Below, piece after piece: positions 46,208 to 57,792 of a stretch of DNA of 64,000 nt. The position numbers and the translations under genes are program-made. This stretch comes from Pseudevernia furfuracea (Eukaryota; Ascomycota; Lecanoromycetes; Lecanorales; Parmeliaceae). The notes under the pieces were generated by a model. The model was not told the origin of the DNA, made no database searches, and was given only the letters and a program-made list of their open reading frames with translations. Position 1 is the stretch's first letter, and each line of letters opens with the position of its first letter. Where the stretch lies: NCBI GenBank assembly GCA_022315425.1, contig JAIUPT010000033.1:682001-746000 (forward strand), read 5' to 3'.

Positions 46208-46240
46208 TTCGAATTTGACATAGTCGTTTTCAGAACTTGG
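46208..46240 (+). repeat. Single 33-bp unit (element C 3' region)
   Basis: One unit of the repeat that occurs three times in A and O and twice in B. Confidence 0.8.
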
Positions 46241-46349
46241 TTTCTTCACTTTTGTGAACCGGATTTCGCGCTAACCCGATTGGGGTTTTTTGCGTCGCGA
46301 AGTGCGAAAATCGTGTTTTCGTATGTTTGAGTATACGAGCGAAGGGGAG

Positions 46350-46471
46350 TGTCAAAATTCGGGTCACGTGACATGGTCACGTGATGCGCTAAGGCGCATC
46401 CTCATAGTCGCTCTTTACTCTCGTAGCATTCTATAGTTAACAACTAAGTGTTCTACCACCTATTCTTGACA
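46350..46471 (+). repeat. 3' LTR of element C (122 bp)
   Basis: TGTCAAAATTCGGG to TATTCTTGACA, TAGTTA subtype, two CACGTG boxes. Confidence 0.95.
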
Positions 46472-46658
46472 GTTTTTTGCGTCGCGAAGTGCGAAAATCG
46501 TGTTTTCGTATGTTTGAGTATGCGAGCGAAGGGGAGTGTCAAAATTCGGATCACGTGACATGATCACGTGATGCGCTAAGGCGCATCCTCATAGTCGCTC
46601 TTTACTCTCGTAGCATTCTAAAGAAAACAACTAAGTGTCCTACCATCTATTCTTGACA
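46472..46658 (+). mobile_element. Extra copia tail (65 bp) plus tandem third LTR
   Basis: 46472-46536 repeats the sequence that normally precedes the 3' LTR (GTTTTTTGCGTCGCG... AAGGGGAG). It is followed by a complete LTR at 46537-46658 of the AAGAAA subtype. It thus belongs to a different copy from the LTR just before it. Confidence 0.9.
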
Positions 46659-48026
46659 CTCGTTGAGTATCAAGAATCGCGTTATTATCGACGAAGTCTT
46701 TGATAAGTTATAAATATAAGAAAGACTTAAATACATTAAGTAATTTACGTCTTTCTGCTTTTTTATATCTGTTATATATAAAACGCTATCTAATAATAGT
46801 AGTTATAATCGATCGATAATAGATATTAAAAGACTCAATCAAGTATCGATTCGAAACGCATATTTCTTATCTTCACAGATAGACATAATCGCTCTTATTT
46901 TCGATTATTCTTATATTATATATGTTAATAAAGTCTTCTTCTTTTATCGATAAAGAGTATATTCTTCGAATCGATATAAATAAATTATCGTCACTTATCG
47001 AGAATAAGAGATCTTTAACGTTTTTCTTATAAATTATCATAATTTATCGATATACGTATAGCGTCAAATCGATCGACTATTATAATCTTTTAAAGTCTTT
47101 GTTAAAGGCTACGTTAATAACATTATTATATTCTCAAAAACCTTATATAAGCACATTTCATATTTGCGATAGATTTTTATTCTATTTAAGAATATAAGCG
47201 TCGCTCTTAAGTAGTTCAAATTCCTTATTAAATATCTTAATATATAACTGTTAGATTAACGTGTCGATTTATTCGAATTGTTAATCTCTACGAAGCGTTT
47301 AATAATTATTAATAAATTTAAGTTTTCTCTTATATTAACTGCGCTAGAAATCTATCTCGATATAAATAAATATCTTAGAAACTACATCGCATAATATGTT
47401 TAGATTATAAGACTCTTATAGAATCGTAAGATCGAGCTGTTAAAATCTTCGTTAAAGAATAATCAAAAACGAAAGTCTTTTTTAATTAATACTCGTCTTA
47501 CGAATTCTATAAAAAAAGAATTGATATTATTCATAAAGTTATAAAGAATCTTAAGCAAGTCTAGTTATCTCGTTTATTTTAATTTTAACTAAACGCTCTA
47601 TATTAATATCGATGCTTTTAAAGACTTCGAATTTAAAATGATAATCTATTATGACTGAGCAGAGACTATAATCTCAGATCGATCTAAGAAAGCTATTGCT
47701 TCTACATCTGAAGCTTTTTATAAATTATCTTTTATTAACACGAAATACATTATAACATAGAAACGTATAAGAATTCGATCGATTATATTTTTAAACAGAT
47801 TATTTACGAACGTTAAACGAAATTATTAATTAACGAAATTAGAGATAATAGAACTAGTTTAAACTGTACGAAAAATACGTTATCTTATCGAATCTTTTAA
47901 GATCAAGATTATTATATATATAGATTATTCTATTAAAATAAATATTATTAAATAAGATTTTCTTAACACGATATTTATTATACGTCTTAATCTCAGATTA
48001 ATTAGAGCTTCTCAATATCTGTAACG
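46659..48026 (+). pseudogene. Ty3/gypsy family 2 reverse transcriptase and RNase H, first part
   Basis: The plus strand begins inside pol (NRVIIDEVFDKL). Reverse transcriptase: IIDIKRLNQVSIRNAYFLSS, a catalytic box YVNNIIIFSKTL (47107-47140; both Asp of YVDD are Asn), HISYLR-IFILFKNISVAL, and LILTALEIYLDINKYLRNYI. RNase H: LYINIDAFKDFEFKM near 47610, RLFTNVKRNY-LTKLEI and VRKIRYLIESFKI. The frame runs to QYL-R at 48022, where copia D is inserted. Gag and protease are missing on the left. Confidence 0.85.
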
Positions 48027-48148
48027 TGTCAAAATTCGGGTCACGTGACATGGTCACGTGATGCGCTAAGGCGTATTCTCATAGTCGCTCTTTACTCTCG
48101 TAGCATTTTAAAGAAAACAACTAAGTGTTCTATCACCTATTCTTGACA
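48027..48148 (+). repeat. 5' LTR of element D (122 bp)
   Basis: TGTCAAAATTCGGG to TATTCTTGACA; two CACGTG boxes; the hairpin is RIP-changed (GATGCGC/GCGTATT). Confidence 0.95.
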
Positions 48149-48160
48149 GGTTATGAGCTC
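48149..48160 (+). promoter_or_regulatory. Primer-binding site of element D
   Basis: GGTTATGAGCTC, 11 of 12 bases complementary to the initiator tRNA-Met anticodon arm. Confidence 0.65.
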
Positions 48161-49737
48161 GAGCTTGTTCGGCGACTGTTTCACTTATACTCTATGTCTA
48201 TTAGAGTCACAGTGATCTCTAAGCATTACGAGTTTATCGCAATGAACGCCGCGACAGCTATAAGACTCTGTTTTTTAATCTTCTTGAGATGGGCATTGCC
48301 CTCTATAAAATAATCGTCTTTGAAATTCGAAAGGCTGGAAGCCCTATCGCAAATCGACCCGCGGCATATGGAATCTAATCGAACGCCGAACGCCGAACTC
48401 GCCATACAATCGTGCGATCGAATTTCACTAAGGTCTCTAAAACATTGTTAGCTTCCCTGCGTGAAACACGTTAAACACGCTCAACGAGAATATTCTCTTC
48501 GCGATGTATATCGCTTCAGCGTTAATAAAGCGTTTACGTGAATCGAATCAATTATAACGACTTAAGAGACTGGACTTCAGCATCAAATCGTCTAATCACA
48601 CTTTAGAGTTGATTAATCATCGACAAACCTTCACTTAGAGCGTGTATACGTCTATTAAGGGTCAAAACAATAAGAATTTCTTATTGAGATAGATCTTTCG
48701 ATTTTATAAGTTCTTTAAAGAAGAGAACTGAGACTCAGTCATCGACAAATCTTCACTTAGAGCGCGTATACGTCTATTGAGAGTCAAAACAATAAGAATT
48801 TCTTATTGAGATAGATCTTTTGACCTTACAAGTTCTCTAAAGAAGAGAGCTGAGACCCAGCCATCGAATTCTCTTTATCGTTATTCGACTTTATTTTATT
48901 ATCGAATATGACTTTATTTCACGACGGCAGTTATCGAAGCGACTATTCTAAATTCGAGTTTCTATCGAAGACTCAGTATAAGAAGAACGTTATTTCTCTT
49001 CGAAGGTCTGTACGTCTTTAATAATTGTCTTCGATACAGTCTCAGCGAAAACCAGATCAATTTAAATCTTTCTTATCTCTAAGTATCTTTTATCTCAATA
49101 ATATCGCTCGTATCTATCGAAGATTCAAGCATAAGCACTTCTTATTTCTCGTGTAAGAACTCGAAGATTAATAATAAAAGTTGTTAGATATCGATAAGAC
49201 TCTCGAGAACTCTGACGAAGATTAGAGCATTTATTTCACTCTCACTGCTTTCGCGGACGTTAATAGTGTCGACTTTTAATTCGAAGCCAGCGAAGACACC
49301 CTTAATGTCTTAAATGACACTAAGTTATTCGATCTTCGTGTCAAAAGTTCTCTGAATTTCACTTCTTCGACTTCGACTTCTTCGACTTCAAGACTTTCGT
49401 TCTTTATCGCCTTAGTCACCTCTCAAGCTGAGTCTTTCGTTTGAACATTATCGTCGTTATTATTCATATCGTACGTGTCGCTCTTAAAAACCTTCTCAGT
49501 AATTCTCAGCATCTATAATCGACGAAGAATTAAGCGTATAAGGCGCCGCAAGAAACCTGTCAGCTCTAATAATTTCAGCGGCTGATTCTCTCGAAGAGAG
49601 AAGCGCTTTCTCTTTAAACTTTATTATTATTTTAAAGTTCAATCTAGAATATCGTCGATAAAAGCAGAATATCAATAATTGATTGATATTTAACAATCTT
49701 GTTTTCTTTAATGCGATCATCAGTCATCGAGTCTATA

Positions 49738-50306
49738 TCGCTATCTTTTATCGTCTCGAAAATAACGATCGTGAACTCGTCGAAGTCGAATTCGACGATA
49801 AAGACTCTTAAATCATGCTCGATATCTTAATCAAGAATTATTAGTCTAAGAACACGAATCTCTATAGAGAACTAATACGTCGAATATTCGATCTCATTCT
49901 TGAAGAAGAGAGAGTTCGTTAATACGAAAAGAACTTTCGTAAGATTATCTTCGACATTATTAGTCTTCATAAATCCCTCGTTATTTCGAAGTCTCTGCGA
50001 ATTCTAATTTTCCTTATGAGACTTAACGACTCTTACGACATGTTCGAGTTAAGTTACACTCAAAATCATGATCTCTTTAAGAACAAGTTCGTTAAGTTTC
50101 AAGAGGTTATCGTGATCGTCGTGAATAAAGAAGTTAGAATCTCCTTCAAAGAAGAAGAACTGATTATATATATCGCTTATAACGATAAGAATAAAGACAA
50201 ACAAGCTACTTTCAATAATCTCGACGACTTTAACATTAATCGTAAGATCTATTCTTCGTATAAGACAGCTAATCGCAAATTCAGACATTTCTCTATTAAA
50301 TGCTAA
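49738..50306 (+). pseudogene. copia gag remnant (element D)
   Basis: The longest uninterrupted zinc-knuckle frame (50016-50306, 96 codons): MRLNDSYDMFELSYTQNHDL, QEVIVIVVNKEVRISFKEEE, then a Tyr/Ser-altered Cys pair and HFSIKC. Here the Gln that is TAA/TAG in other copies is kept (QEVIV). Confidence 0.78.
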
Positions 50307-50514
50307 ATCAAGTTCTCTTATCTTAAGTCTAAGAAATTCATAACGAAAGAGAAAAAGAAGAAGAAGATAAAGATCTTCGACTTCGAACATAAATTCTCAA
50401 GCAATAAGCGTAAGCGCATCGAAGAGACGTCTTTTAATGTCTCTGCTTCAGGGGAGAACGATTATCTCAATATCAATTATGTCTTTTTAAAGAAACTAAA
50501 TTTTATCATATATT

Positions 50515-50990
50515 ATTCGAATATCAATTCGAACGACTTCAATATTCTCGATGCGACTGATGATCAAGTTATTAATCTAATCGTTACGAAAGCTCTCGAA
50601 TATAATCTTATAACTGCGAATTTCGTGAATCTCCTTATTCGAGTCGTCGTAGATTCAGACTACTCTCGTCATTCTTTCGCGAATCGTTTGATGTTTATTA
50701 TCTACGAAAAGATCTACTCTCGATTAATCAAGAATATCGAAAAGAGCGAAGTGTAGTCTCAAGACTGTGACATTATTAATCTCGACTATGTGATTAAAAG
50801 AGAGTGTGTGACAGTTACTCTACGAAATGTCTTATATGTGTTCGATATGAGCGTTAATCTTCTCTCGATCGATAAACTTTTAAACTTCGATATCGCTGTC
50901 TTCTTTCATAAAATAAAATATATTCTTATTAAGAACGATCTGAAGCTTATCGATACTCGTAATCGTGATCTCTTCTTTTTGAATCTCTGA
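50515..50990 (+). pseudogene. copia protease and GAG-pre-integrase (element D)
   Basis: Protease motif VVVDSDYSRHSFANRLMFII (DSD), a stop near 50756, then VTLRNVLYVFDMSVNLLSID (50790-50990) ending FFLNL and TGA. Confidence 0.8.
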
Positions 50991-51955
50991 TAGAGTCGAA
51001 ATAGTGCTCTAATCGTTTACAATGTGCTCTCGAATCTTATTCATTAACTCTAACATGCTCGCATAAGTTATTTAAGTCAGAACAATCTAAACAAGCTCTC
51101 AAATATGATCGTTGAGATAAACTTCATTAAGAACATTGCGAAGAAGCATATCTGCGAATACTATGTTATGAGACGTCAAAAGACTATTTCTTATGATAGT
51201 CTCACAGAGTCAGAAACGCAGTCTAACGAATTTATTTATAGTGATCTCGTAGAGTCTCTGTCCCCTACTGAATTCAATAACTATAAATACTTTATAACAT
51301 TTAAGAATAATCTCATCTTCTACTTTGAAGTGTACTATATTCGTCATAAGAGTGAAACATTTATTATATTCTTACGTTTTAAAGTCTTTTTAAAGTCACG
51401 AAACTATAAGATCTATCACATTCGTCTCGATAATGAGAGAGAGTATATGTTTAAGATCTTCTTGAATTATCTCCTTCAGTGCGAAATCAGATAGAAGCTC
51501 ACTGTATCTGAGAATCTCGAAATAAACGAGGCGATCGAACGTTTTGAGTAGATCTTATTATATAAGATACATTTTATACTACTAAGTTCTCAGCTCAACA
51601 AGTCTTTCTGATTCGAAATCGTGATCATTATCAATTATTTGATGTTGCGATCCCTTAACGTTCGAATCATTACAACGTCATTTGAGACTTTTCATTATCG
51701 AAAGCTCATTTTATCTCATCTGCGAACGATTAATTTTATCGTCTATGCGTTAAAGCGTATTTAAAAGAAATTCGTGAATAAAAGCGAAAAGTGTGTCCTT
51801 CTGAAATATAAAGAGGAGTTCATTTTTCGTCTATATAATCTTATCAAGAAAAAGATTATTCGAGTTAATAATATTCACTTCGTTAAGAAGCGTTTCTTAA
51901 TTGTGAATCTCGAAGAAAAGACGAACGCTCATAAGTCCTCGACTAAGCGATAACG
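50991..51955 (+). pseudogene. copia integrase remnant (element D)
   Basis: Core 51105-51494 (NFIKNIAKKHICEYYVMRRQ, FLRFKVFLKSR, HIRLDNEREY, and on to LLQCEIR without the stop seen elsewhere). The C-terminal part reaches about 51950. Confidence 0.8.
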
Positions 51956-52241
51956 TCTTTATATATTAACATTCGCTATAGAGAAGACACTTAATGAATA
52001 GCGTATTACTAATATTTCGAAAGATATTATTCTTATTATAAAGCTCTCAACGACTGCATCTGCATCTGCAATAAACAGATCAAGATTAAATTTTCTATAG
52101 TCAGCTGAAAAGCAGACGTCTATATCAAAGCCCTCGTTTCTCGCACGAGTCGTATTATCGATCACGTTCGCGCGAGCCTCTCGATCAATTGCTACATTAT
52201 CAATTATCGAAAGAATAACTCGTTTTCTCACTGTCGTCGAA

Positions 52242-53192
52242 ATGATTCGCGAAGATCTCGAGCTAAGTGCGATTCAAAGAGTACTTCTTAATTATCTCGA
52301 CACTACGATTTCGAATCTACGAGACCTATTATCTGATTCTCTTTCGGAGACATTCGCGGCCTTTGCGTTACTAACGAATCATGTTAATAAGTCGAATATT
52401 TTCGAGTCGACGATCTATTAACAGACTATTTCTAATCAACTCTCTCGTATACACTGAAAGCTCGCCATATAAGACGAATATAAATCTCTTATGAACAACA
52501 ATACTTGATATCTGATTTAGACGTCTTCAGATATTTATATTCTGAGAGATCGCTGAGTCTATATCGTGAAGTGAGGTCTCGTTAAGAAAGTCACTCGTTA
52601 TAAGACTCGCTAAGTGATTCGAGGATTCGAATAGCAGAAGGGTCGTGACTATTATAACACGTTCGTCTTAGTGATCAAGTTTATAAGTTATAAGGCGATC
52701 TTTACCCTGACAGCGACTCTGAATTAAGACGTGAAATAAATGAACGTTAAAATCGTCTTTCTCTACGATAACGTTCAAGAGACGATTTATATGCGATAGT
52801 TCGATAATTTTAACAAGAACGATATTAAAGTTTATAAGCTGAATAAGACTCTCTATGAACTTAAGCAATTTCTTAGAATTTGATATCAACACTTCTCGAA
52901 GTACATGAAGAAATTCGAATTAATATTTATCGAATCGAACGAGAGTGTCTTTATGAACGTCAAGAAGAGTATTATTGTAGCTCTCTATGTGAACGATATA
53001 TTAATTATCGATCTTAGCAAAATCGATATTCAGCGCATCAAAAAGGTTCTTAATAACAAGTTTCACATGTTCGACTTGAGACCTTACGTTTATTATTTAG
53101 ACATGATCGTCAAAAGAGATCGTGTCGTCGATATTCTTCGTCTGAGACAAGCAGTCTATGTCACTCGTTTCTTAAAGCATTTCAATTACTGA
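52242..53192 (+). pseudogene. copia linker and reverse transcriptase (element D)
   Basis: Linker MIREDLELSAIQRVLL at 52242, reverse transcriptase from 52491, palm 52905-53192 with LYVNDILIIDLSKIDIQRIK, KFHMFDLRPYVYYLDMIVK. YxDD is YVND. Confidence 0.85.
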
Positions 53193-53206
53193 AGTCTTAA
53201 TTCAGT

Positions 53207-53985
53207 CTTCACGTCTCTGAAAACCAGTCGTAAGCTATAATCTGCGAAAGAGAGCTATGTTGCCCTCAGAAAGCTATGCGAGAATTATTAATTCGTCGTG
53301 AAATCCCTTATGTATATTATGTTAAAAACTCGTTTTAATATCGTCTATGCTATCTCTCTTGTCAGCCGCTATTTAGTTAATTCGATTCAGACATACTAGA
53401 ATACAGTAATTCGAATCTTTCGATATCTTAGAGACACGATGCACTACGAACTAGTATACAAAGAATCCCTTCAAGCCCTCATCGAATATATCGATTTCGA
53501 TTGGGCTGACGACTCGACCCGAAGATCTATCTTCGACTATCTATTTAACGTCGATAGCGACGTCATCAGCTGATTATTAAAGCGTCAAGTTATCGTCGCG
53601 TTATTCACTTGCGAAGTCGAGTATATCGATTAAACGTTGACTATCAAAGAAGTTATTTGATTAAAAACTCTTCTTAATCAACTTTTACGACCTCGAGACA
53701 CTAACTTGAAAATTATCATAATCTTCGACGACAATTAAAGCGCAATTGCCCTCGTCAAGAACGCTTAGTTTTATGCTCGTATCAAGCACATTGATATCGC
53801 TCATTATTTCGTTCGTGAAAAAGTCAATAACGATATCGTGAACATGCAATTCGTATTCACGAATAAACAAATGATCGACGATCTTATTAAAGCCCTCTGT
53901 CTCGACAAATTCTTTATCTTTCGCGATGCCCTTGAGGTGAAATCAGCCTCAAAACATCCTCTCAGCGTCAAAGACTAACTCTCAG
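53207..53985 (+). pseudogene. copia RNase H remnant (element D)
   Basis: RIFRYLRDTMHYELVYKESL and DFDWADDSTRRSIFDYL (DWADD retained), then stops. Pol end near 53980. Confidence 0.8.
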
Positions 53986-53997
53986 CGCTCTTGCTTT

Positions 53998-54210
53998 TGC
54001 TAGGGCAAGGTGCACGATTAAGTGTGTGTAGAAAGATGCTCTATTCTCTATGAAGAATACGGAGACTAAGTACATGATTGTTAGAAAGCTAGGGCAAGAA
54101 CGTCCTAGCCTCTCCAGCCCATGGCAAGGGCCTTCGAGCCATACCTGCCAAAGGCTTCCGAGCCTTGGCGTTAGGCCCTTGCCAAAGGCTTCCAAGGGCG
54201 TTCTATAACA
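53998..54210 (-). mobile_element. 213-bp insertion in element D, possible solo LTR of another family
   Basis: Interrupts the sequence CTTGCTTT/TAATCTAAAG that is continuous in the other copies. On the minus strand it starts TGTTATAGAACGCCC and ends CCCTAGCA (TG...CA). It contains GCCAAAGGCTTCC twice. It is not RIP-mutated and differs strongly in composition from its host element. No target duplication is visible (GCTTT against CGTTA), and 6 extra bases (CGTTAG) remain on the right. A MITE or another short element is possible. Confidence 0.55.
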
Positions 54211-54243
54211 CGTTAGTAATCTAAAGTCGTTAGTTTCAGAGAA

Positions 54244-54600
54244 GTGACGCTATTCACCTTGTCTGTGAACGTCAAATCTTTAGTACTCTTTCGGTATCTC
54301 TTGTCTCAAATCCTCAGCATCTTTTCGACGTCTTATTTCAGCGTCTTCTTACTTCAATTCGAAGTTGTCGACTTCAGAGAAGACGTCTATCAAACCCTTA
54401 GCCTCTTTCGAGTCTCATATACTCATTCTTGAACTGTCGTAACTGCCGCTGACGTGTCGCCCTTATTCGGTTTATCATCATGGCCTCTGAATGAATGTCA
54501 TACCCTCGAACCTCGTTCAGGTCTCGTTCGGCGCCTCAGCGCTGAATTTCGTCGCTATCACACGCTCGACCGCTGCTGCAGTCAGTTATGAGGTTTTCTT
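54244..54600 (+). pseudogene. Extra 3' segment of element D (homologue of 45705-46094)
   Basis: Same segment as in element C but RIP-mutated: the frame MTLFTLSVNVKSLVLFRYLL is open to 54432 and then stops (Trp to TGA). Confidence 0.6.
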
Positions 54601-54900
54601 TCACTGCTTCTTGTTTCATCTTCTCATATATTCACCGACCTCGTTTTGATAGAAATTTGATGTGCACCAGATCTATTTCAAAGAAAACTTTCAAAAAACC
54701 GCCTTTTTTCGGAAAATGGAAGTTTTATATAGAGAATCAGAACGGATTTTTATATATCTTCGAATTTGATATAGTCGTTTTCAGAACTTGGTTTCTTCAC
54801 TTTTGTGAATCGAATTTCGCGCTAACCCGATTGAGGTTTTTTGCGTCGCGAAGTGCGAAAATCGTGTTTTCGTATGTTTTCGTATGCGAGCGAAGGGAAG

Positions 54901-55022
54901 TGTCAAAATTCGGGTCACGTGACATGGTCACGTGATGCGCTAAGGCGCATCCTCATAGTCGCTCTTTACTCTCGTAGCATTCTAAAGAAAACAACTAAGT
55001 GTCCTACCACCTATTCTTGACA
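54901..55022 (+). repeat. 3' LTR of element D (122 bp)
   Basis: TGTCAAAATTCGGG to TATTCTTGACA; intact E-boxes and hairpin; preceded by AAGGGAAG (one RIP-like change in the polypurine tract). Confidence 0.95.
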
Positions 55023-57240
55023 TAACGCTTCGAATTAAAAATAAGACATAAATCTAATAAGCATAACGTCATATTCGACGTACTATTACGTCTTACGAGT
55101 ATTAATGATCTTAAGTCTTTATTAACTTCATTAAGCTATGCTGAACTTGATACGCTATATGCATATATTATTACTTTAATCGAGATAAATAATAAGTTTA
55201 AAGAACGTATTCTGAAGAGTTATCTTATAAATTTCTTTTAAATAAAGATTATAAAGATACTTTATCGTAAAGCATCGTATAATAATAAGAACGTTATTAA
55301 ACTTTCTTTTATATTAAGAAAGTCGTCGTTAAATTCTATCTTAAAGCGATCTAAGAAAGTCTTTTATAAATTATCTACTTTTACGATAACATAGATTACG
55401 AAAGTCTTTAACAAATCGACTTCTGTTACGATAACACAGTTCTTAATAACGCAGATTACGAAAGTCTTTAATAGATCGATTTCTGTTACGATAATATAAC
55501 TCTTAAAGCGATTTAAGAAAGTCTTTCGTAGATCATTTATTTCTACGATAACACAGCTCTTAAAATAATTTAAAGTCTTTCGTAGATCGTCTACGTCGTC
55601 TACTAAGATCTCTTATAAAAGATTAATTTATTATATTAATAAGATCACTGAGATAAAACGATTATATATATTAGAGTCTATTATAAAAGATATTCTAAAG
55701 ATTACTTATATCGTTAAAAGATATATGAGATTCGTACGATACTATAAGCGAGTAACGACTTTATAATGTATATAAGAATTATCACGTTATCTTAGAAACT
55801 ACTTAAAGCATTGCTCTAAATATCTAATTTATTAAACACGTCGATATATTCTCTACGACGCAATGCAGTTTATATATAATTCATTAATTTTCTTTCACAC
55901 TCTAATAATCGACTTCATCTTAACAATGTCGCTAATCTCGAAGAGTATCGACTGCGTCATATTAATAATTTATAAACTTAATAAGAGAGTTATTTATATA
56001 TTTAAGAAAACGATATGAATCGTTGCTTAATGAGTTATTGCACTTTTAAAACGACTTGAATTAGATAATTAAGATATTCTCAAAGCAATTCTCTTCGATC
56101 GTGATCTCAAATTCTTATCTAAATTATAAATAACACTCTTTTAACGATTCAATATGAAGTTACTATATTTTATAATATATTATTTATAAACGAATAAATA
56201 GAGTGAGAGAATTAATTAGATTATTAAGATCATGTTACGTTTCTTTATAATAGACTTAAAAAGATCAAAGTTATAATCTAATATTCTATCTCATTTATAA
56301 TTAATTTAGAATTTTAATATCTCGACGTCTATTAAGAAGTCGATCAATGAAATTAATTATAACTTCAAGCTCAATTAATCACTGAATCTTATATTAGTAT
56401 TCGTTATGTCGAAATTGAAGTCTCTCACAGTACGTATTAACGTCGTTAACGCATTAATCTTCGTTAGCATATACGTCAAGCGTAGCTATAACAAATATTA
56501 TAAATTAATATTTCTTAAGAAAGAAAGCGAAGTGTACTTGCGACTTCACAAAGACTATAATATCTCTATTAATGTATTTATCACTACGAAGCTAAGATAA
56601 TAATATATCAAATTATTTCGAGTGCTTAAGAGAGTCGATCGACTAGTCTATAAGCTCGAATTATTAATTTATTAACGCGTTCACTCGATCTTTACGATAA
56701 TAATGTTAAAGTCTTCATTAAAAGACTTAGATTCGTATAAACGTTTTATTTTTAATTCGTCTGACTCTATTTATATAAATAATAATATCGATACTTAAAA
56801 ATCGTGAGAAATCGAACGTATTCTTAATAAGAAAGAAAATCATTATTTGATACGATGAAAAGAATAGAGATTAACGTATAATTAATAAAGAATCAAGACT
56901 TAATTAAAAAATGCTTTTAATGCTATTAAGAATTATAAGAAAGACGTTCGTGCAATTAAAAATTAAAAGAGACGTCGACTAGACTTAAGACTTTAATTCA
57001 TATTATCGAAAGTCTTCGACGAAGCATCTATAACATCTTCGTCTAATGTTACGACTTTACACATACTCTTAAATTATAATTAAACGATTATAATAAGAAT
57101 TTCGTGATAACTTATAAAAGACTTCAATAAATTATTTATTACTTTAGTAAAACTTCGACACATTATTATATCGAGATCTTATTAATTAGATAGAACTAAT
57201 ATAGTTATAACGTATATATCGTTCGCTATAAAGAAACTCC
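55023..57240 (+). pseudogene. Ty3/gypsy family 2 integrase and chromodomain, second part
   Basis: Frame resumes RFELKIRHKSNKHNVIFDVL (the LELRYRPG-N-V-DALSR connection). Then the integrase zinc finger (HCSKYL near 55815, second Cys changed), the core with IIDFILTMSLISKS and LFDRDLKFLSKL (about 56090-56120), the open C-terminal piece 56406-56600 (RINVVNALIFVSIYVKRSY, EVYLRLHKDYNISINVFITT), a RVLKRVDRLVYKLEL block, and a chromodomain-like IERILNKKENHYLIR-KE near 56810-56870. All blocks are separated by RIP stops. Confidence 0.83.
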
Positions 57241-57792
57241 CAAGACTACATATATATAACATTACATCTATTTATCACTGTATCTTTGAGTCAAACGAGA
57301 GCGTTAGATATTTCTTGTTTGTGACATGTTGTTATGATAGAATCGAAAGCCTTTCGTAGATGACTTTCTCGAAAGCCTTTCGCAGATAACTTTCTCGCAG
57401 AGAGAACCTACTGAAGATATCATGCTGTTTTAATACTAGCGTCTCTGTACTTAAGCAGGATTCTCAGATAGCAATTAAGACAAGTCTTACACACATCACC
57501 ATACTGGGCCAGTACCCTAGCAATATGTGACGGTCACACGGAGAATGGAATTTGCGGCGACAAGCCCTAGCCCTAATCGTGCACTTCCGGCTAGATACGA
57601 GTACCGTGTACCGAGTATGCGACACTTTGCGTGCCCACCTCCAGTACTCTTACTTATAGTGTAGTTACGCTAATTTATCCGGAGGCTGAGAACCTCGAGA
57701 GACGACTCTTCTAACTGGGCCTTTGACGTCTGTAAAACCCTATGGGGGTAACTTATATGGTGTCCAGTATGACTTAATCAGCGCACTCTGAA
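57241..57792 (+). promoter_or_regulatory. Upstream region of the TGS1 gene
   Basis: Abrupt change from AT-rich RIP DNA to normal composition at about 57240-57300. It contains a 26-bp tandem pair (57345-57370 and 57371-57396, GAAAGCCTTTCG...ACTTTCTC). No coding frame recognised; presumed promoter and 5' UTR. No clear TATA box. Confidence 0.5.

Larger units (their letters stand above)
39719..46471 (+). mobile_element. Ty1/copia element C (6753 bp), chimeric
   Basis: 5' LTR 39719-39827 (109 bp), 3' LTR 46350-46471 (122 bp), followed by a 65-bp element tail and a further LTR (46537-46658). The flanks ATGCA (left) and CTCGT (right) do not match, and left and right host sequences belong to different gypsy families. 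The LTRs are of different subtypes. These facts fit an ectopic recombination product. It carries an additional 330-bp segment after pol that elements A and B lack. Confidence 0.9.
48027..55022 (+). mobile_element. Complete Ty1/copia element D (6996 bp including a 213-bp insertion)
   Basis: Both LTRs are 122 bp (48027-48148 and 54901-55022), AAGAAA subtype, flanked by the perfect duplication TAACG (48022-48026 and 55023-55027). It has the extra 3' segment shared with C. Inserted in the RNase H/connection region of gypsy family 2. Confidence 0.96.
46659..57240 (+). mobile_element. Chromodomain Ty3/gypsy element (family 2), 5'-truncated and split by copia D
   Basis: Parts 46659-48026 and 55023-57240 join in frame across the target site TAACG (codons reading QYL-stop-RFELKI). 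Domain order is reverse transcriptase, RNase H, integrase, chromodomain, as in chromoviruses. The right end is near 57240, where the base composition changes to normal genic DNA; no LTR border could be fixed. Confidence 0.85.

Noticed and set aside
57560..57577. Telomere-like CCCTAGCCCTAA upstream of TGS1
   Set aside because: Only about two degenerate units in a unique region; no array.
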